DNA of 64,000 nucleotides from Algibacter sp. L1A34 (GCF_009796805.1 NZ_CP047029.1:2840001-2904000); one strand, 5' to 3'. Shown: positions 38,492 to 46,743, numbered from the stretch's first letter. Numbers and translations: made by a program. Notes: generated from the letters alone by a model not told the origin.

Positions 38492-38521
38492 CAAATATAC
38501 GAATTAGACCTTTAAACACAA
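38492..38521 (-). promoter_or_regulatory. Promoter of the galM-galK-galT operon
   Basis: On the minus strand: TTG (38521-38519), 19-base spacer, TATATTTG (38499-38492). This full match also argues against the longer galM start. Confidence 0.65.
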
Positions 38522-38583
38522 GGGTTTTTGTTTAAATAAATGTATTTTTTACAAATAATAATAGTTTCTGTATTTATTTTAAA

Positions 38584-38591
38584 TATATTTG
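38584..38591 (+). promoter_or_regulatory. Possible -7 element for the galactose symporter gene
   Basis: TATATTTG matches TAnnTTTG, 31 bases before the ATG at 38623. Only a weak TTT is present at the -33 position, so an activator may be needed. It faces the gal promoter within about 60 bases. Confidence 0.45.
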
Positions 38592-38622
38592 GATTTTAAA
38601 ACAAACTAAACCAAATAAAAGT

Positions 38623-40211
38623 ATGATGCAAATTCTATCATTTTTAGGCTTTACGGTCTTGGTTGCTATTATATCCTATTTAGCAACACGAAAAACAAAC
38701 GAAGATTCTTCCGAGGGATATTTTCTAGGAGGAAGAAGTTTAACCGGTGTTGTTATTGCTGGGTCTTTATTACTAACTAATCTTTCTACAGAGCAAATAG
38801 TTGGTTTAAATGGATCGGCATATAAGGAAGGTATTTTAGTTATGGCCTGGGAAACCTTAGCCGCCATTGCAATGGTGATAACGGCAGTATTTTTATTGCC
38901 AAGATATTTAAAAGGAGGAATAACAACAGTACCACAGTTTTTAGAAAAGCGTTATGATAAAATAACAAAGACCATAACATCAGGTTTATTTTTAAGCGGT
39001 TATGTTGTGGTATTATTGCCAATTGTGCTTTATTCTGGAGCCTTAGCAATTAATTCTATGTTTAATGTACCAGATATGTTGGGTGTTTCTAAAACAACAG
39101 CACTTTGGATAACCGTTTGGGGCATTGGTATTATTGGTTCTATTTATGCCATATTTGGCGGGTTAAAAGCAGTTGCTGTTTCTGATACTATAAATGCTGT
39201 GGGTTTATTAATAGGAGGACTGTTAATTCCGTTTTTTGGATTATTAGCTATTGGAGAAGGTATTGTAGGTGATGGGATTTCTACATTAATGGAAACACAT
39301 CCTGAGAAATTCAAATCTTTAGGAGGTCCAGAATCGGCTATACCATTCGGTACCATTTTTACAGGAATGATGTTGGTGCAATTGTTTTATTGGGGAACAA
39401 ACCAAGCTATTATTCAACGAGCTTTAGGTGCCAAAAATTTAAAAGAAGGTCAAAAGGACTATTATTAGCTTCAGGAATTAAAATACTAAGGCCTTTAATT
39501 GTTGTGTTACCAGGTATTATTGCTTTTCATATGTTTGGCGGTAACTTAGAGAATCCAGATGAAGCTTATCCAAGACTAGTAACAGAAGTATTACCTGCAG
39601 GATTAGTTGGCTTCTTTGCTGCTGTTTTATTTGGTGCTATTTTAAGTTCTTTTAATTCGGCATTAAATAGTTCGGTAACTTTATTCGGGATCGATATTTA
39701 TAAATCTCACCTTAATAAGGAAGCTACCGAAAAGCAAACTGTATTTGCAGGAAAATCGTTTGGAATAGTACTTGCTATTTTATCTATGTGTATTGCGCCA
39801 TTAATAGCTAATGCTCCCGACGGGTTATTTGGTTATTTACAAGAAGTAAATGGCTGTTACAGTATTCCTATTTTAACGATAATTGTTGTTGGCTATTTAA
39901 CTAAATATGTACCAGCAATAGCCGCAAAAGTGGCAATAATATCTGGTGTTGTGTTATATAGTTTAAGTCAATTTGTGATAAAACCGTTTGTTGTAGGTGT
40001 CGATAATTATCCCCACTTTTTGCACGTCATGGCTATTTTGTTTGTGCTAAACGTTATTATTATGTTAGTGATAGGTAAGCTAAGCCCACGAAAAGAACCT
40101 TTTGTTTTGAAGTTTACTAAGCAAGTCGATATTACACCTTGGAAACATTTAAAATCTGTAGGTATTGTTATCTGTATTATAGTGATTGGTATTTACGTGT
40201 ATTTCTCGTAG
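38623..40211 (+). pseudogene. Sodium/solute symporter (SSS family, probable galactose transporter), single-base frameshift
   Basis: A polytopic SLC5-type transporter broken into two overlapping frames (38623-39468 and 39390-40211). The first part has GGRSLTGVVIAGSLLLTNLS, EQIVGLNGSAY, IFGGLKAVAVSDTINAVGLL and FYWGTNQAIIQRALGAKNLK. The second goes on seamlessly with GLLLASGIKILRPLIVVLPG and then AVLFGAILSSFNSALNSSVT, another family signature. Reading CAA-AAA-GGA-CTA needs five A at about 39452; the sequence has four. So one A is missing. Together they form about 13 membrane segments and some 529 residues, near the family size. Divergent placement from galM-galK-galT suggests galactose or a related sugar. 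A sequencing error is likely, since the rest of the frame is clean. Confidence 0.88.
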
Positions 40212-40315
40212 AAAAAATATTCTAGTATAAAGGCGTTCATTTTTAATGGACGTTTTTTTGACTTGATCCCCTTAATCTGTATGTGTAATAGAAATTCTTG
40301 AAATCTATAAAAAGC

Positions 40316-40351
40316 AAAAAACCTTTAAATCAATTGATTTAAAGGTTTTTT
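40316..40351. terminator. Bidirectional terminator between the symporter and tRNA-Lys
   Basis: Perfect inverted repeat ACCTTTAAATC (40321-40331) with GATTTAAAGGT (40336-40346), loop AATT, flanked by A on the left and T on the right. It can end both the plus-strand symporter transcript and the minus-strand tRNA transcript. Confidence 0.85.
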
Positions 40352-40353
40352 TG

Positions 40354-40426
40354 TGACCGGGCTGGGGCTCGAACCCAGGACCCTCTCCTTAAAAGGGAGA
40401 TGCTCTACCAACTGAGCTACCAGGTC
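40354..40426 (-). tRNA. tRNA-Lys (anticodon TTT), copy 1
   Basis: A 73-base cloverleaf on the minus strand: acceptor GACCTGG, D arm GCTCAGTTGGTAGAGC, anticodon stem TCTCC/GGAGA with loop CTTTTAA giving anticodon TTT, and T arm CTGGG-TTCGAGC-CCCAG. The 3' CCA is not encoded. The acceptor pairs CCCGGTC, with one T-C mismatch at position 5-68. It is identical to copy 2, 225 bases away, and has its own promoter and terminator. Confidence 0.96.
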
Positions 40427-40467
40427 ATTATTTCAAAATAAATGCTAACAGTAATTGTTAGCGGGTG

Positions 40468-40497
40468 CAAATATAACATCTTTAATTAAAAAAACAA
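40468..40497 (-). promoter_or_regulatory. Promoter of tRNA-Lys copy 1
   Basis: On the minus strand: TTG (40497-40495), 19-base spacer, TATATTTG (40475-40468), followed by CACCCGCTAACA. The leader that follows can form a 7-bp hairpin GCTAACA/TGTTAGC (40444-40462). Confidence 0.7.
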
Positions 40498-40544
40498 TTA
40501 AATTTAGAATTAAACTTAAGTTTTTATTAATAAAGTCTAATAAA

Positions 40545-40577
40545 AAAACCTACAAATCTTTCAATTTATAGGTTTTT
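40545..40577 (-). terminator. Probable terminator after tRNA-Lys copy 2
   Basis: Inverted repeat AAAAACCTA (40545-40553) with TAGGTTTTT (40569-40577), a 15-base loop. It is weaker than the others but rightly placed just after the tRNA on the minus strand. Confidence 0.55.
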
Positions 40578-40578
40578 G

Positions 40579-40651
40579 TGACCGGGCTGGGGCTCGAACC
40601 CAGGACCCTCTCCTTAAAAGGGAGATGCTCTACCAACTGAGCTACCAGGTC
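40579..40651 (-). tRNA. tRNA-Lys (anticodon TTT), copy 2
   Basis: Identical in sequence to copy 1 over the 73-base cloverleaf, including the T-C acceptor mismatch and the lack of an encoded CCA. Anticodon loop CTTTTAA gives TTT. It has its own promoter at 40689-40718. Confidence 0.96.
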
Positions 40652-40688
40652 ATTATTTCAAAGTTGTTAACATTGCTGTTAGCGGGTG

Positions 40689-40718
40689 CAAATATAAAAC
40701 CTTTCTTTAATAAAACAA
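40689..40718 (-). promoter_or_regulatory. Promoter of tRNA-Lys copy 2
   Basis: On the minus strand: TTG (40718-40716), 19-base spacer, TATATTTG (40696-40689), followed by the same CACCCGCTAACA as copy 1. The two promoters and leaders are clearly duplicates. Confidence 0.7.
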
Positions 40719-40793
40719 CACTTTTTTTAAATAAATTTCGTTTTTTTGCATCTGTAAATCGTATGTTTTTAAAAATCAATTCTTAACAAAAAA

Positions 40794-41315
40794 ATGATAA
40801 TAATTTTAATGGGGTATATGGCTTCCGGAAAGTCAACAATAGGAAAGAGATTAGCAAAAAAACTAAATTATGAATTTATTGATTTAGATGATTTAATTGA
40901 ATCTAAAGAAAACGCATCAGTTTCAGAGGTATTTAAATCTAAAGGCGAAATCTATTTCAGAAAACAAGAGGCGCTTTATTTACGTGAGCAACTTCAAACT
41001 AAAGAAAATATTATTTTATCTGTTGGTGGAGGTACACCTTGCTACAGTAATAATATGGATGCAATTTTAAATGAGGTTAACGCAAAAAGTGTTTATTTAA
41101 AGGCCTCAATCCCTACGTTAATTGAAAAATTAATGAATAAAAAGGCAACACGTCCGTTAATTGCACATATCGAAACAGAGGAGGATATGGCTGAATTTAT
41201 CGGTAAACATTTATTTGAGCGTGCTTATTATTATAATCAAGCCAATATTAAAGTGGCTATTGATAATAAATCTAAAAAAGAGGTTACAGAAGAAGTTTTC
41301 GATACCTTATTCTAA
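40794..41315 (+). CDS. aroK: Shikimate kinase
   Basis: A 173-residue P-loop kinase that phosphorylates shikimate at O3 with ATP on the way to chorismate. It has the Walker A loop GYMASGKSTIGK (about 7-18), the shikimate-binding DLDDLIE (about 31-37), FRKQEALYLRE with the Arg contact, VGGGTPCYSNN, and the lid ATRPLIAH. Length and start are standard. It stands alone, and its 3' end overlaps the convergent PyrR-like gene by 9 bases. Confidence 0.95.
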   Translation: MIIILMGYMASGKSTIGKRLAKKLNYEFIDLDDLIESKENASVSEVFKSKGEIYFRKQEALYLREQLQTKENIILSVGGGTPCYSNNMDAILNEVNAKSVYLKASIPTLIEKLMNKKATRPLIAHIETEEDMAEFIGKHLFERAYYYNQANIKVAIDNKSKKEVTEEVFDTLF

Positions 41316-41810
41316 AACAGCTTCAAAGTTTTTACCTTCTAAAACCACATTTACGTGTTCGTGTAATGAGGTCGAAAGTGAAATCCCTTTATAATCGGCC
41401 TTTACAGGATATTTTTTATGGTTTCTATTTACTAAAACGGCTGTTTTAAATTGCTTTAAGGGTACGTTTAAAAAGTGTTTAACACCATAAATTAAGGTGG
41501 TTCCGGAGTTTAAAACATCATCTACCAAAACAATAGATTTGTTTTTATAATCTTCGGAATCCATAGATGTTTTTATTTCTTGCCAGGGGTTTTTCTTATC
41601 AATAATTACCTTACAAAGCGAAATATTAATATCAGAAATTTTTTGAAGGACTAATTTTAATTTCTTTGCTAAAATATAGCCATTACTGTCTATGCCAGCT
41701 AAAATAACCTCGGTTTCGTCCATATTGCTTTCATATATTTGAAAAGCGATACGACGTATTTTATGGTTAATTTCTGTATGGTTTAAAATAATGTTACTTG
41801 AGGCAGTCAT
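41307..41810 (-). CDS. PyrR-like phosphoribosyltransferase family protein
   Basis: A type I phosphoribosyltransferase of 167 residues. The PRPP-binding motif IVLVDDVLNSGTTLIYGV (about 93-110) is intact, and the N-terminal IRRIAFQIYE and AGIDSNGYILAKKL segments resemble PyrR. PyrR binds pyr mRNA and may have uracil phosphoribosyltransferase activity, but no pyr gene is nearby, so its regulator role is unproven here. It overlaps the 3' end of aroK by 9 bases in a convergent manner. Confidence 0.85.
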   Translation of the reverse strand: MTASSNIILNHTEINHKIRRIAFQIYESNMDETEVILAGIDSNGYILAKKLKLVLQKISDINISLCKVIIDKKNPWQEIKTSMDSEDYKNKSIVLVDDVLNSGTTLIYGVKHFLNVPLKQFKTAVLVNRNHKKYPVKADYKGISLSTSLHEHVNVVLEGKNFEAVLE

Positions 41811-41925
41811 ATTCGGCTAACTTTTTAAAGTATAAAATTAAGTTTTTTATTTGTTTTGGAGCTGTTATTGGTTATTAAAGTTGGTTCTAGAATAGATTAT
41901 TCTAAACTTTAAAATAGAAAAGACG

Positions 41926-42312
41926 TTATTCCTCTTCATCAAAAGCAGTATCTTCATTATAACCATCAATATCACGGCGGTCTTTTTTAGTAGGACGACC
42001 AACACCTTTTTTACGATAATAATCTTTTGAGTATTTTAAAAGCTCCTGCGCTTCAAACTGTTCCTTAGGCGTTGTATCCGTTCTATATAAATCTACAAGT
42101 TTGGCTCCAACACGGCTTGGAGGAATATCGTTAACCTTTAATTGGTAATTTATTTGGTTTTTCCGCAGTTCAACAATATCCTGTGGATATACTTCTCTAC
42201 TAGGCTTCACTGAGGCTTTATTAATTTTAACTTGCCCCTTTTTACATGCTGTTGTAGCTAGGGTTCTTGTTTTATAATATCTAATACACCACAAATATTT
42301 ATCAATCCGCAT
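41926..42312 (-). CDS. RNA-binding S4 domain protein (Hsp15-like)
   Basis: A 128-residue basic protein with an N-terminal S4 RNA-binding domain (about 1-65: MRIDKYLWCIRYYKTRTLAT, ACKKGQVKINKASVKPSREV, DIVELRKN) and a charged tail containing GRPTKKDRRDID. It matches the Hsp15/HslR group, which rescues 50S subunits with trapped nascent chains after heat shock. Its role here is inferred. It is divergent from the FKBP-like lipoprotein gene. Confidence 0.88.
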   Translation of the reverse strand: MRIDKYLWCIRYYKTRTLATTACKKGQVKINKASVKPSREVYPQDIVELRKNQINYQLKVNDIPPSRVGAKLVDLYRTDTTPKEQFEAQELLKYSKDYYRKKGVGRPTKKDRRDIDGYNEDTAFDEEE

Positions 42313-42401
42313 ATAATTATTGTAAAAACTTCGTTAATGTTGTTATGCAAGATTATATATTCTTGAATAAAGTGTATCTTGCGCGTCAAAAATACGCAAT
42401 A

Positions 42402-43379
42402 ATGAGTTTAAGAAAAATAAGTTTTTTAATATTAAGTTTAGTTTTAGTTTTTTCGGCCTGTAAGAAGGATGATGATGCTGATGACGTGGTTGTTGTTGAA
42501 GAAAATGATAGAACAGAACAGCAAGTTGAAGATAATGAAGCTTTACTTACGTATTTAGAAAGCCATTACTTTAATGCAAGTGATTTTCAAGGAGAAGATG
42601 TAAACCCAAATATTGGTGATTTAGAATTAACAGAATTATTAGATGGTGAGACTTTACCAGAAGGTAGCATTTTGTTAAGTTCTTTATTGAATAATGCCGA
42701 TGCAGATTTTGTACTAGATGCGAAAGAAGTGGTTTATGCAGAAACTGATTATATTGTATATATTTTACATTTAAATGATGGTGGTGGCGATGAATCTCCT
42801 AACTTTTGTGATGATGTGAGAGTGAGATATGAAGGATCTGGACTTGATGGTACTGTTTTCGATAGCGCTGTTAACCCTGTGAATTTAGATTTAATAGATT
42901 TAATTCCGGCTTGGAGAAAAGTTTTAACCGACTTTAATTCAGCTGAAACTATTGCAGATGCAGCAGATGGCACTGTAGCTTACTCTAACCATGGAGCGGG
43001 CGTTATGTTTCTTCCTTCAGGACTTGGTTATTTTTCTTCTAGTTTAACAGATATTTCAGCTTACTCACCTTTAATTTTTAAATTCGATTTATTGCAGACT
43101 ACTGTAAACGATCATGATTTTGATGGTGTACCATCTTATCTTGAAGATTTAAATGATGATGGTGAATTTATAGTTAATTATGATGATTTAGAAGATACTA
43201 CAGACGATGATACTGATGGTGATGGAACACCTGATTATGCAGATACAGATGATGATAATGATGGTGTTTTCTCTATATATGAAGATATAGATGAAGATGG
43301 TAACCCAGGAAATGATATTGGTGCTAATGGCATTGCAAAATATCTAGATATTACAGAAACAGAATCTAATCAAGATTAA
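42402..43379 (+). CDS. FKBP-type peptidyl-prolyl isomerase-like lipoprotein with acidic Ca-binding-like tail
   Basis: About 325 residues. I take the ATG at 42402 (MSLRKISFLILSLVLVFSAC), which gives a clean lipoprotein signal with lipobox VFSAC; the longer frame from 42345 has no signal peptide. The FKBP-like domain (about 120-240) shows VRYEGSGLDGTVFDSAVNPV and GVMFLPSGLGYFSSSLTDIS. From about 245 the tail is rich in Asp: DHDFDGVPSYLEDLNDDGEF, DTDGDGTPDYADTDDDNDGV and IYEDIDEDGNPGND, like thrombospondin type 3 calcium-binding repeats. The family is common in Flavobacteriaceae; some relatives are linked to gliding. Whether the isomerase is active cannot be judged. Confidence 0.85.
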   Translation: MSLRKISFLILSLVLVFSACKKDDDADDVVVVEENDRTEQQVEDNEALLTYLESHYFNASDFQGEDVNPNIGDLELTELLDGETLPEGSILLSSLLNNADADFVLDAKEVVYAETDYIVYILHLNDGGGDESPNFCDDVRVRYEGSGLDGTVFDSAVNPVNLDLIDLIPAWRKVLTDFNSAETIADAADGTVAYSNHGAGVMFLPSGLGYFSSSLTDISAYSPLIFKFDLLQTTVNDHDFDGVPSYLEDLNDDGEFIVNYDDLEDTTDDDTDGDGTPDYADTDDDNDGVFSIYEDIDEDGNPGNDIGANGIAKYLDITETESNQD

Positions 43380-43402
43380 TTAGATTTTTAATTCATAAAA
43401 AA

Positions 43403-43430
43403 AAGGAGTAGCTAATCGCTACTCCTTTTT
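43403..43430. terminator. Bidirectional terminator between the FKBP-like and DUF1456 genes
   Basis: Perfect stem GGAGTAGC (43405-43412) with GCTACTCC (43418-43425), loop TAATC, flanked by A-run and T-run. The stop codon of the DUF1456 gene (TAG at 43421-43419) lies inside the stem. Confidence 0.88.
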
Positions 43431-43673
43431 TTGTGGTTTCTTTTCTCCTTTTTTAGGCATTGGGCCGCGTAAATGAATTACTAATCCGTTAAGGAAATTA
43501 CGTAAAACTTGATCGCCACATTCCATGTATTTTGGATGATCATCACGTCTAAAAAAGGCTCCTAGTTCACTTTTAGAAATTCTGAAATCTACAAGTTCCA
43601 AAATTTTTACAATTTCATCATCACGAAGCTTTAGAGCCACGCGTAACTTTTTTAAAATATCATTATTTGTCAT
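43419..43673 (-). CDS. DUF1456 (YehS-like) protein, single-repeat form
   Basis: A small protein of 84 residues matching one DUF1456 unit: ILKKLRVALKLRDDEIVKIL, ELVDFRISKSELGAFFRRDD, YMECGDQVLRNFLNGLVIHL. The better-known YehS proteins have about 155 residues with two such units; this resembles the second. The tail GPMPKKGEKKPQKKE is highly basic. Function is unknown for the family. Its stop lies in the shared terminator. No second unit is present upstream in any frame that I can see, so it is a short form rather than a broken gene. Confidence 0.8.
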   Translation of the reverse strand: MTNNDILKKLRVALKLRDDEIVKILELVDFRISKSELGAFFRRDDHPKYMECGDQVLRNFLNGLVIHLRGPMPKKGEKKPQKKE

Positions 43674-44198
43674 ATTTTCAATAGCAATTGCTGTTTTTAT
43701 AAATTGAAATAGGCTTTAAATCGTCCTTTTGTCGATAATCGTAAAATTAAGATATTAAAACTTAAGTTAACTTAATATTTTAAATAGAATTTTTGTTAGT
43801 GTTTCTTACTTAATTTACAAAAAAGGCTGTTTTAAAGAGGAATTCAACCAAAAGGGTGCATTTCATCGATTCTGATTTTATAAATAATGTAACCTGATGT
43901 TTTTTAATTTATTAATAAATAATTTTTATAATAATTTGAAATATTGATAGTTGGCGTTATATGTATAGCGGTTAACACTTATTCTATAAGGTGTTTCGAA
44001 AGCTTCTTGAAATTTTTGCTAAAAAGGCTTTAAAAGATAAAATGCGATTTTATTAGATGAAATTTTTTAAAATATTGATGAAATAAATAAAAATCACGAT
44101 TAAATACCTATGTCTTTTCGATAAGTTACATTATATCCCCGATTAGTTTTTAATCATTCTGTGTAAATTTAGGGTATAACCCTCAATAACAGTTTAAA
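43674..44198. other. Gene-free AT-rich stretch (525 bases)
   Basis: No ORF, RNA gene or strong hairpin seen. It must contain promoters for the divergent DUF1456 and TerB-like genes, but I find no full TTG-N19-TAnnTTTG match. Confidence 0.4.
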
Positions 44199-44612
44199 AT
44201 GATTAATCGAGCCCAGAAATTGCATCTCCTCTCCGAAATGATTGCTTTTGCAAAGTATGATAAAGATATAAAAAGAATTGAATATAATTTTTTGCTAGGT
44301 GTTGCCAAACAATTAGAAATAGCACGCGAAGATTTTGAATATTTAGTAGAAAACCCTATTGATTACACACATTTAAAATCTCATAGCGAGCGTATCGTAC
44401 AATTTCATAGACTCGTATTATTAATGAATATAGAGCAAGTGCATTGTGATGGTAATAATTCAGCAAGCGTAATCAAATTATATAATTTTGGATTACGAAT
44501 GGGTTTAAGTCATGAAGCTATCACTAAGGTACTTTATTTAATGGAAAGCTTTCCTAATAAAATAGTACCACCAGATGTGTTAATCGATGTATTTAAAACA
44601 CAATACAATTAG
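44199..44612 (+). CDS. Small helical TerB-like protein
   Basis: A soluble, all-helical protein of 137 residues. The pattern LLSEMIAFAKYDKDIKRIEY, FLLGVAKQLEIAREDFEYLV and HRLVLLMNIEQVHCDGNNSA resembles TerB or DjlA N-terminal domains, where acidic residues may bind metal (D-x-D-x-x-E and H-C-D-G). It is convergent with uvrB. In flavobacterial databases homologues are sometimes labelled 'excinuclease ABC subunit B', which looks like a carry-over from the neighbour: no helicase motif is present. Function unknown. Confidence 0.7.
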   Translation: MINRAQKLHLLSEMIAFAKYDKDIKRIEYNFLLGVAKQLEIAREDFEYLVENPIDYTHLKSHSERIVQFHRLVLLMNIEQVHCDGNNSASVIKLYNFGLRMGLSHEAITKVLYLMESFPNKIVPPDVLIDVFKTQYN

Positions 44613-44700
44613 TCATAATTATAATCCTATTATTTAAGATTTCCAACTAAGGAAAAGCTATTAAGTGTTAATTTTAGTTGAAAAAGTATGGGATTAAGGA

Positions 44701-44730
44701 AAAGCTAAAGATTTAACCCTTTAGCTTTTC
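44701..44730 (-). terminator. Terminator overlapping the uvrB stop codon
   Basis: Inverted repeat AAAAGCTAAAG (44701-44711) with CTTTAGCTTTT (44720-44730), with the uvrB stop in the loop. It is followed on the minus strand by CCTTAATCC rather than a clean T-run, so strength is uncertain. Confidence 0.5.
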
Positions 44731-46716
44731 TAGTTTGTCTTGCGAAGCTTTAATTTCATCACGTAATTTAGCCGCAACTAAAAAATCTAAGGCTTTTGCG
44801 GCTTCTTCCATAAGTTTCCGTTTCTCTCTTATTTTCTTTTCTAATTCACCTTTGGTTAAATATTCGCTTTCTGGCTCAGCTGCTCTTGCGGCTTCTAACT
44901 CATAACTGTATGTGCTTACAGAGTTTTTAGTTAACATATTATCCAAACTCTTATTGAGTGCCGTTGGCGTTATGTTGTGCTTGGTATTGTAAGCTATTTG
45001 TTTTTCACGACGGTAATCGGTTTCATCCATCGTTTTTTGCATGCTTTTAGTAATTTTATCGGCATACATTATAGCTTTTCCGTTAAGGTTTCTCGCTGCT
45101 CTACCAACAGTTTGGGTTAATGATCTAGCAGAGCGTAGAAAACCTTCTTTATCGGCGTCTAAAATAGCTACAAGCGATACTTCAGGTAAATCTAAACCTT
45201 CACGAAGTAAATTTACACCAACTAAAACATCAAATAAACCTTTACGTAAATCCTGCATAATTTCCACACGTTCCAAAGTGTCTACATCACTATGTATATA
45301 ACGACAACGAATTTGAATGCGGTCTAAATACTTGGTTAACTCTTCTGCCATACGTTTGGTAAGCGTGGTTACTAGAGTACGCTCGTCTTTCTCTACACGT
45401 ATTTGTATTTCTTCAATTAAATCATCAATTTGATTTAAACTTGGTCTAATTTCAATAATTGGGTCTAATAATCCTGTTGGACGAATAACTTGCTCCACAT
45501 AAACACCATCGGTTTTTTGTAATTCGTAATCGGCTGGTGTGGCACTTACATAAATTACTTGGTTTTGAATGGCTTCAAACTCTTCAAATTTTAAAGGTCT
45601 GTTATCCATTGCAGCAGGTAACCTAAAACCGTATTCTACTAAATTTTCTTTTCGACTTCTATCGCCTCCGTACATGGCATGTACTTGAGAAATGGTTACG
45701 TGACTTTCATCTACAACCATTAAATAATCGTCCGGAAAATAATCTAGCAAACAGAAAGGTCTAGTTCCTGGAAGTCTACGGTCTAAATACCGTGAATAGT
45801 TCTCAATACCTGAGCAATAGCCTAATTCTCGAATCATTTCTAAATCGAATTCAGTACGTTCTTTAAGGCGTTTGGCTTCTAAATGTTTACCTATTTCTTT
45901 AAAATAATCGTATTGTTTTACTAAATCGTCCTGAATATCTGTAATAGCACTCTGTAAAACATCTTGAGATGTTACAAACATATTTGCTGGATAAATTGTG
46001 ATTTGCTCGTATTTTTCAACAATTTCATTAGTTTGTATATTAAAAGATTCAATTTCTTCAATTTCGTCTCCAAAAAAGTGAATTCTAAAAGCATCATCAG
46101 CATAACTAGGAAAAATATCTACCGTATCACCTTTTATTCTGAAATTACCATGTTTAAAATCTGCTTCTGTTCTAGAATATAAACTTTGCACTAAAGTATG
46201 GAGTAGTTTTGTGCGCGAAATTTCTTGATCTTGTTTTAATGAAATAACGTTTTTCTGAAACTCTACAGGATTTCCAATACCATAAATACAAGATACAGAT
46301 GCTATAACAATTACATCACGACGACCAGAAAGTAGAGCAGAAGTGGCGCTTAAACGCATTTTCTCTATTTCTTCATTTATAGATAAATCTTTTTCAATAT
46401 ATACCCCAGAAACAGGAATATAGGCTTCGGGTTGATAATAATCATAATATGATACAAAATACTCTACCGCATTATTCGGGAAAAATTGCTTAAACTCTGA
46501 GTATAACTGAGCAGCTAAGGTTTTGTTATGTGCTAAAATTAGCGTTGGGCGTTGTACTTCTTCAATAACGTTAGCAACAGTAAAAGTTTTTCCTGACCCT
46601 GTAACACCTAATAAAGTTTGATATTTTTCATCTGCATTTAAACCTGCCGTTAGTTGTTTAATTGCGTTTGGTTGATCGCCAGTTGGCTTAAATTTTGATT
46701 CAATCTTAAACTTCAT
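44713..46716 (-). CDS. uvrB: Excinuclease ABC subunit B
   Basis: A 667-residue DNA-damage recognition helicase-like subunit of UvrABC nucleotide excision repair. Visible are the Walker A LLGVTGSGKTFTVANV (about 35-50), the beta-hairpin region YYDYYQPEAYIP, the VVDESHVTISQVHAMYGGDR motif, SATPADYE, VGVNLLREGLDLPEVSLV, TQTVGRAARN, and the C-terminal UVR motif (about 625-660; KLMEEAAKALDFLVAAKLRD) that binds UvrC. Length and start are normal. It is 27 bases downstream of the T9SS giant on the same strand, with a TAATTTTG element (46721-46728) as a possible own promoter. Confidence 0.97.
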   Translation of the reverse strand: MKFKIESKFKPTGDQPNAIKQLTAGLNADEKYQTLLGVTGSGKTFTVANVIEEVQRPTLILAHNKTLAAQLYSEFKQFFPNNAVEYFVSYYDYYQPEAYIPVSGVYIEKDLSINEEIEKMRLSATSALLSGRRDVIVIASVSCIYGIGNPVEFQKNVISLKQDQEISRTKLLHTLVQSLYSRTEADFKHGNFRIKGDTVDIFPSYADDAFRIHFFGDEIEEIESFNIQTNEIVEKYEQITIYPANMFVTSQDVLQSAITDIQDDLVKQYDYFKEIGKHLEAKRLKERTEFDLEMIRELGYCSGIENYSRYLDRRLPGTRPFCLLDYFPDDYLMVVDESHVTISQVHAMYGGDRSRKENLVEYGFRLPAAMDNRPLKFEEFEAIQNQVIYVSATPADYELQKTDGVYVEQVIRPTGLLDPIIEIRPSLNQIDDLIEEIQIRVEKDERTLVTTLTKRMAEELTKYLDRIQIRCRYIHSDVDTLERVEIMQDLRKGLFDVLVGVNLLREGLDLPEVSLVAILDADKEGFLRSARSLTQTVGRAARNLNGKAIMYADKITKSMQKTMDETDYRREKQIAYNTKHNITPTALNKSLDNMLTKNSVSTYSYELEAARAAEPESEYLTKGELEKKIREKRKLMEEAAKALDFLVAAKLRDEIKASQDKLEKLKG

Positions 46717-46743
46717 TTTACAAAATTAAGCAAAATAAATGTG

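Noticed and set aside
38462-38519. Longer galM start at GTG 38519
   Set aside because: The extra 19 codons cover a complete TTG-N19-TATATTTG promoter and have no homology to the mutarotase family.
40354-40718. tRNA duplication as a genomic-island attachment site
   Set aside because: No integrase or foreign genes lie between or beside the copies; only promoter and terminator sequence is duplicated.
44199-44612. Label as excinuclease subunit B
   Set aside because: No Walker, helicase or UVR motif; the true uvrB is the convergent neighbour.
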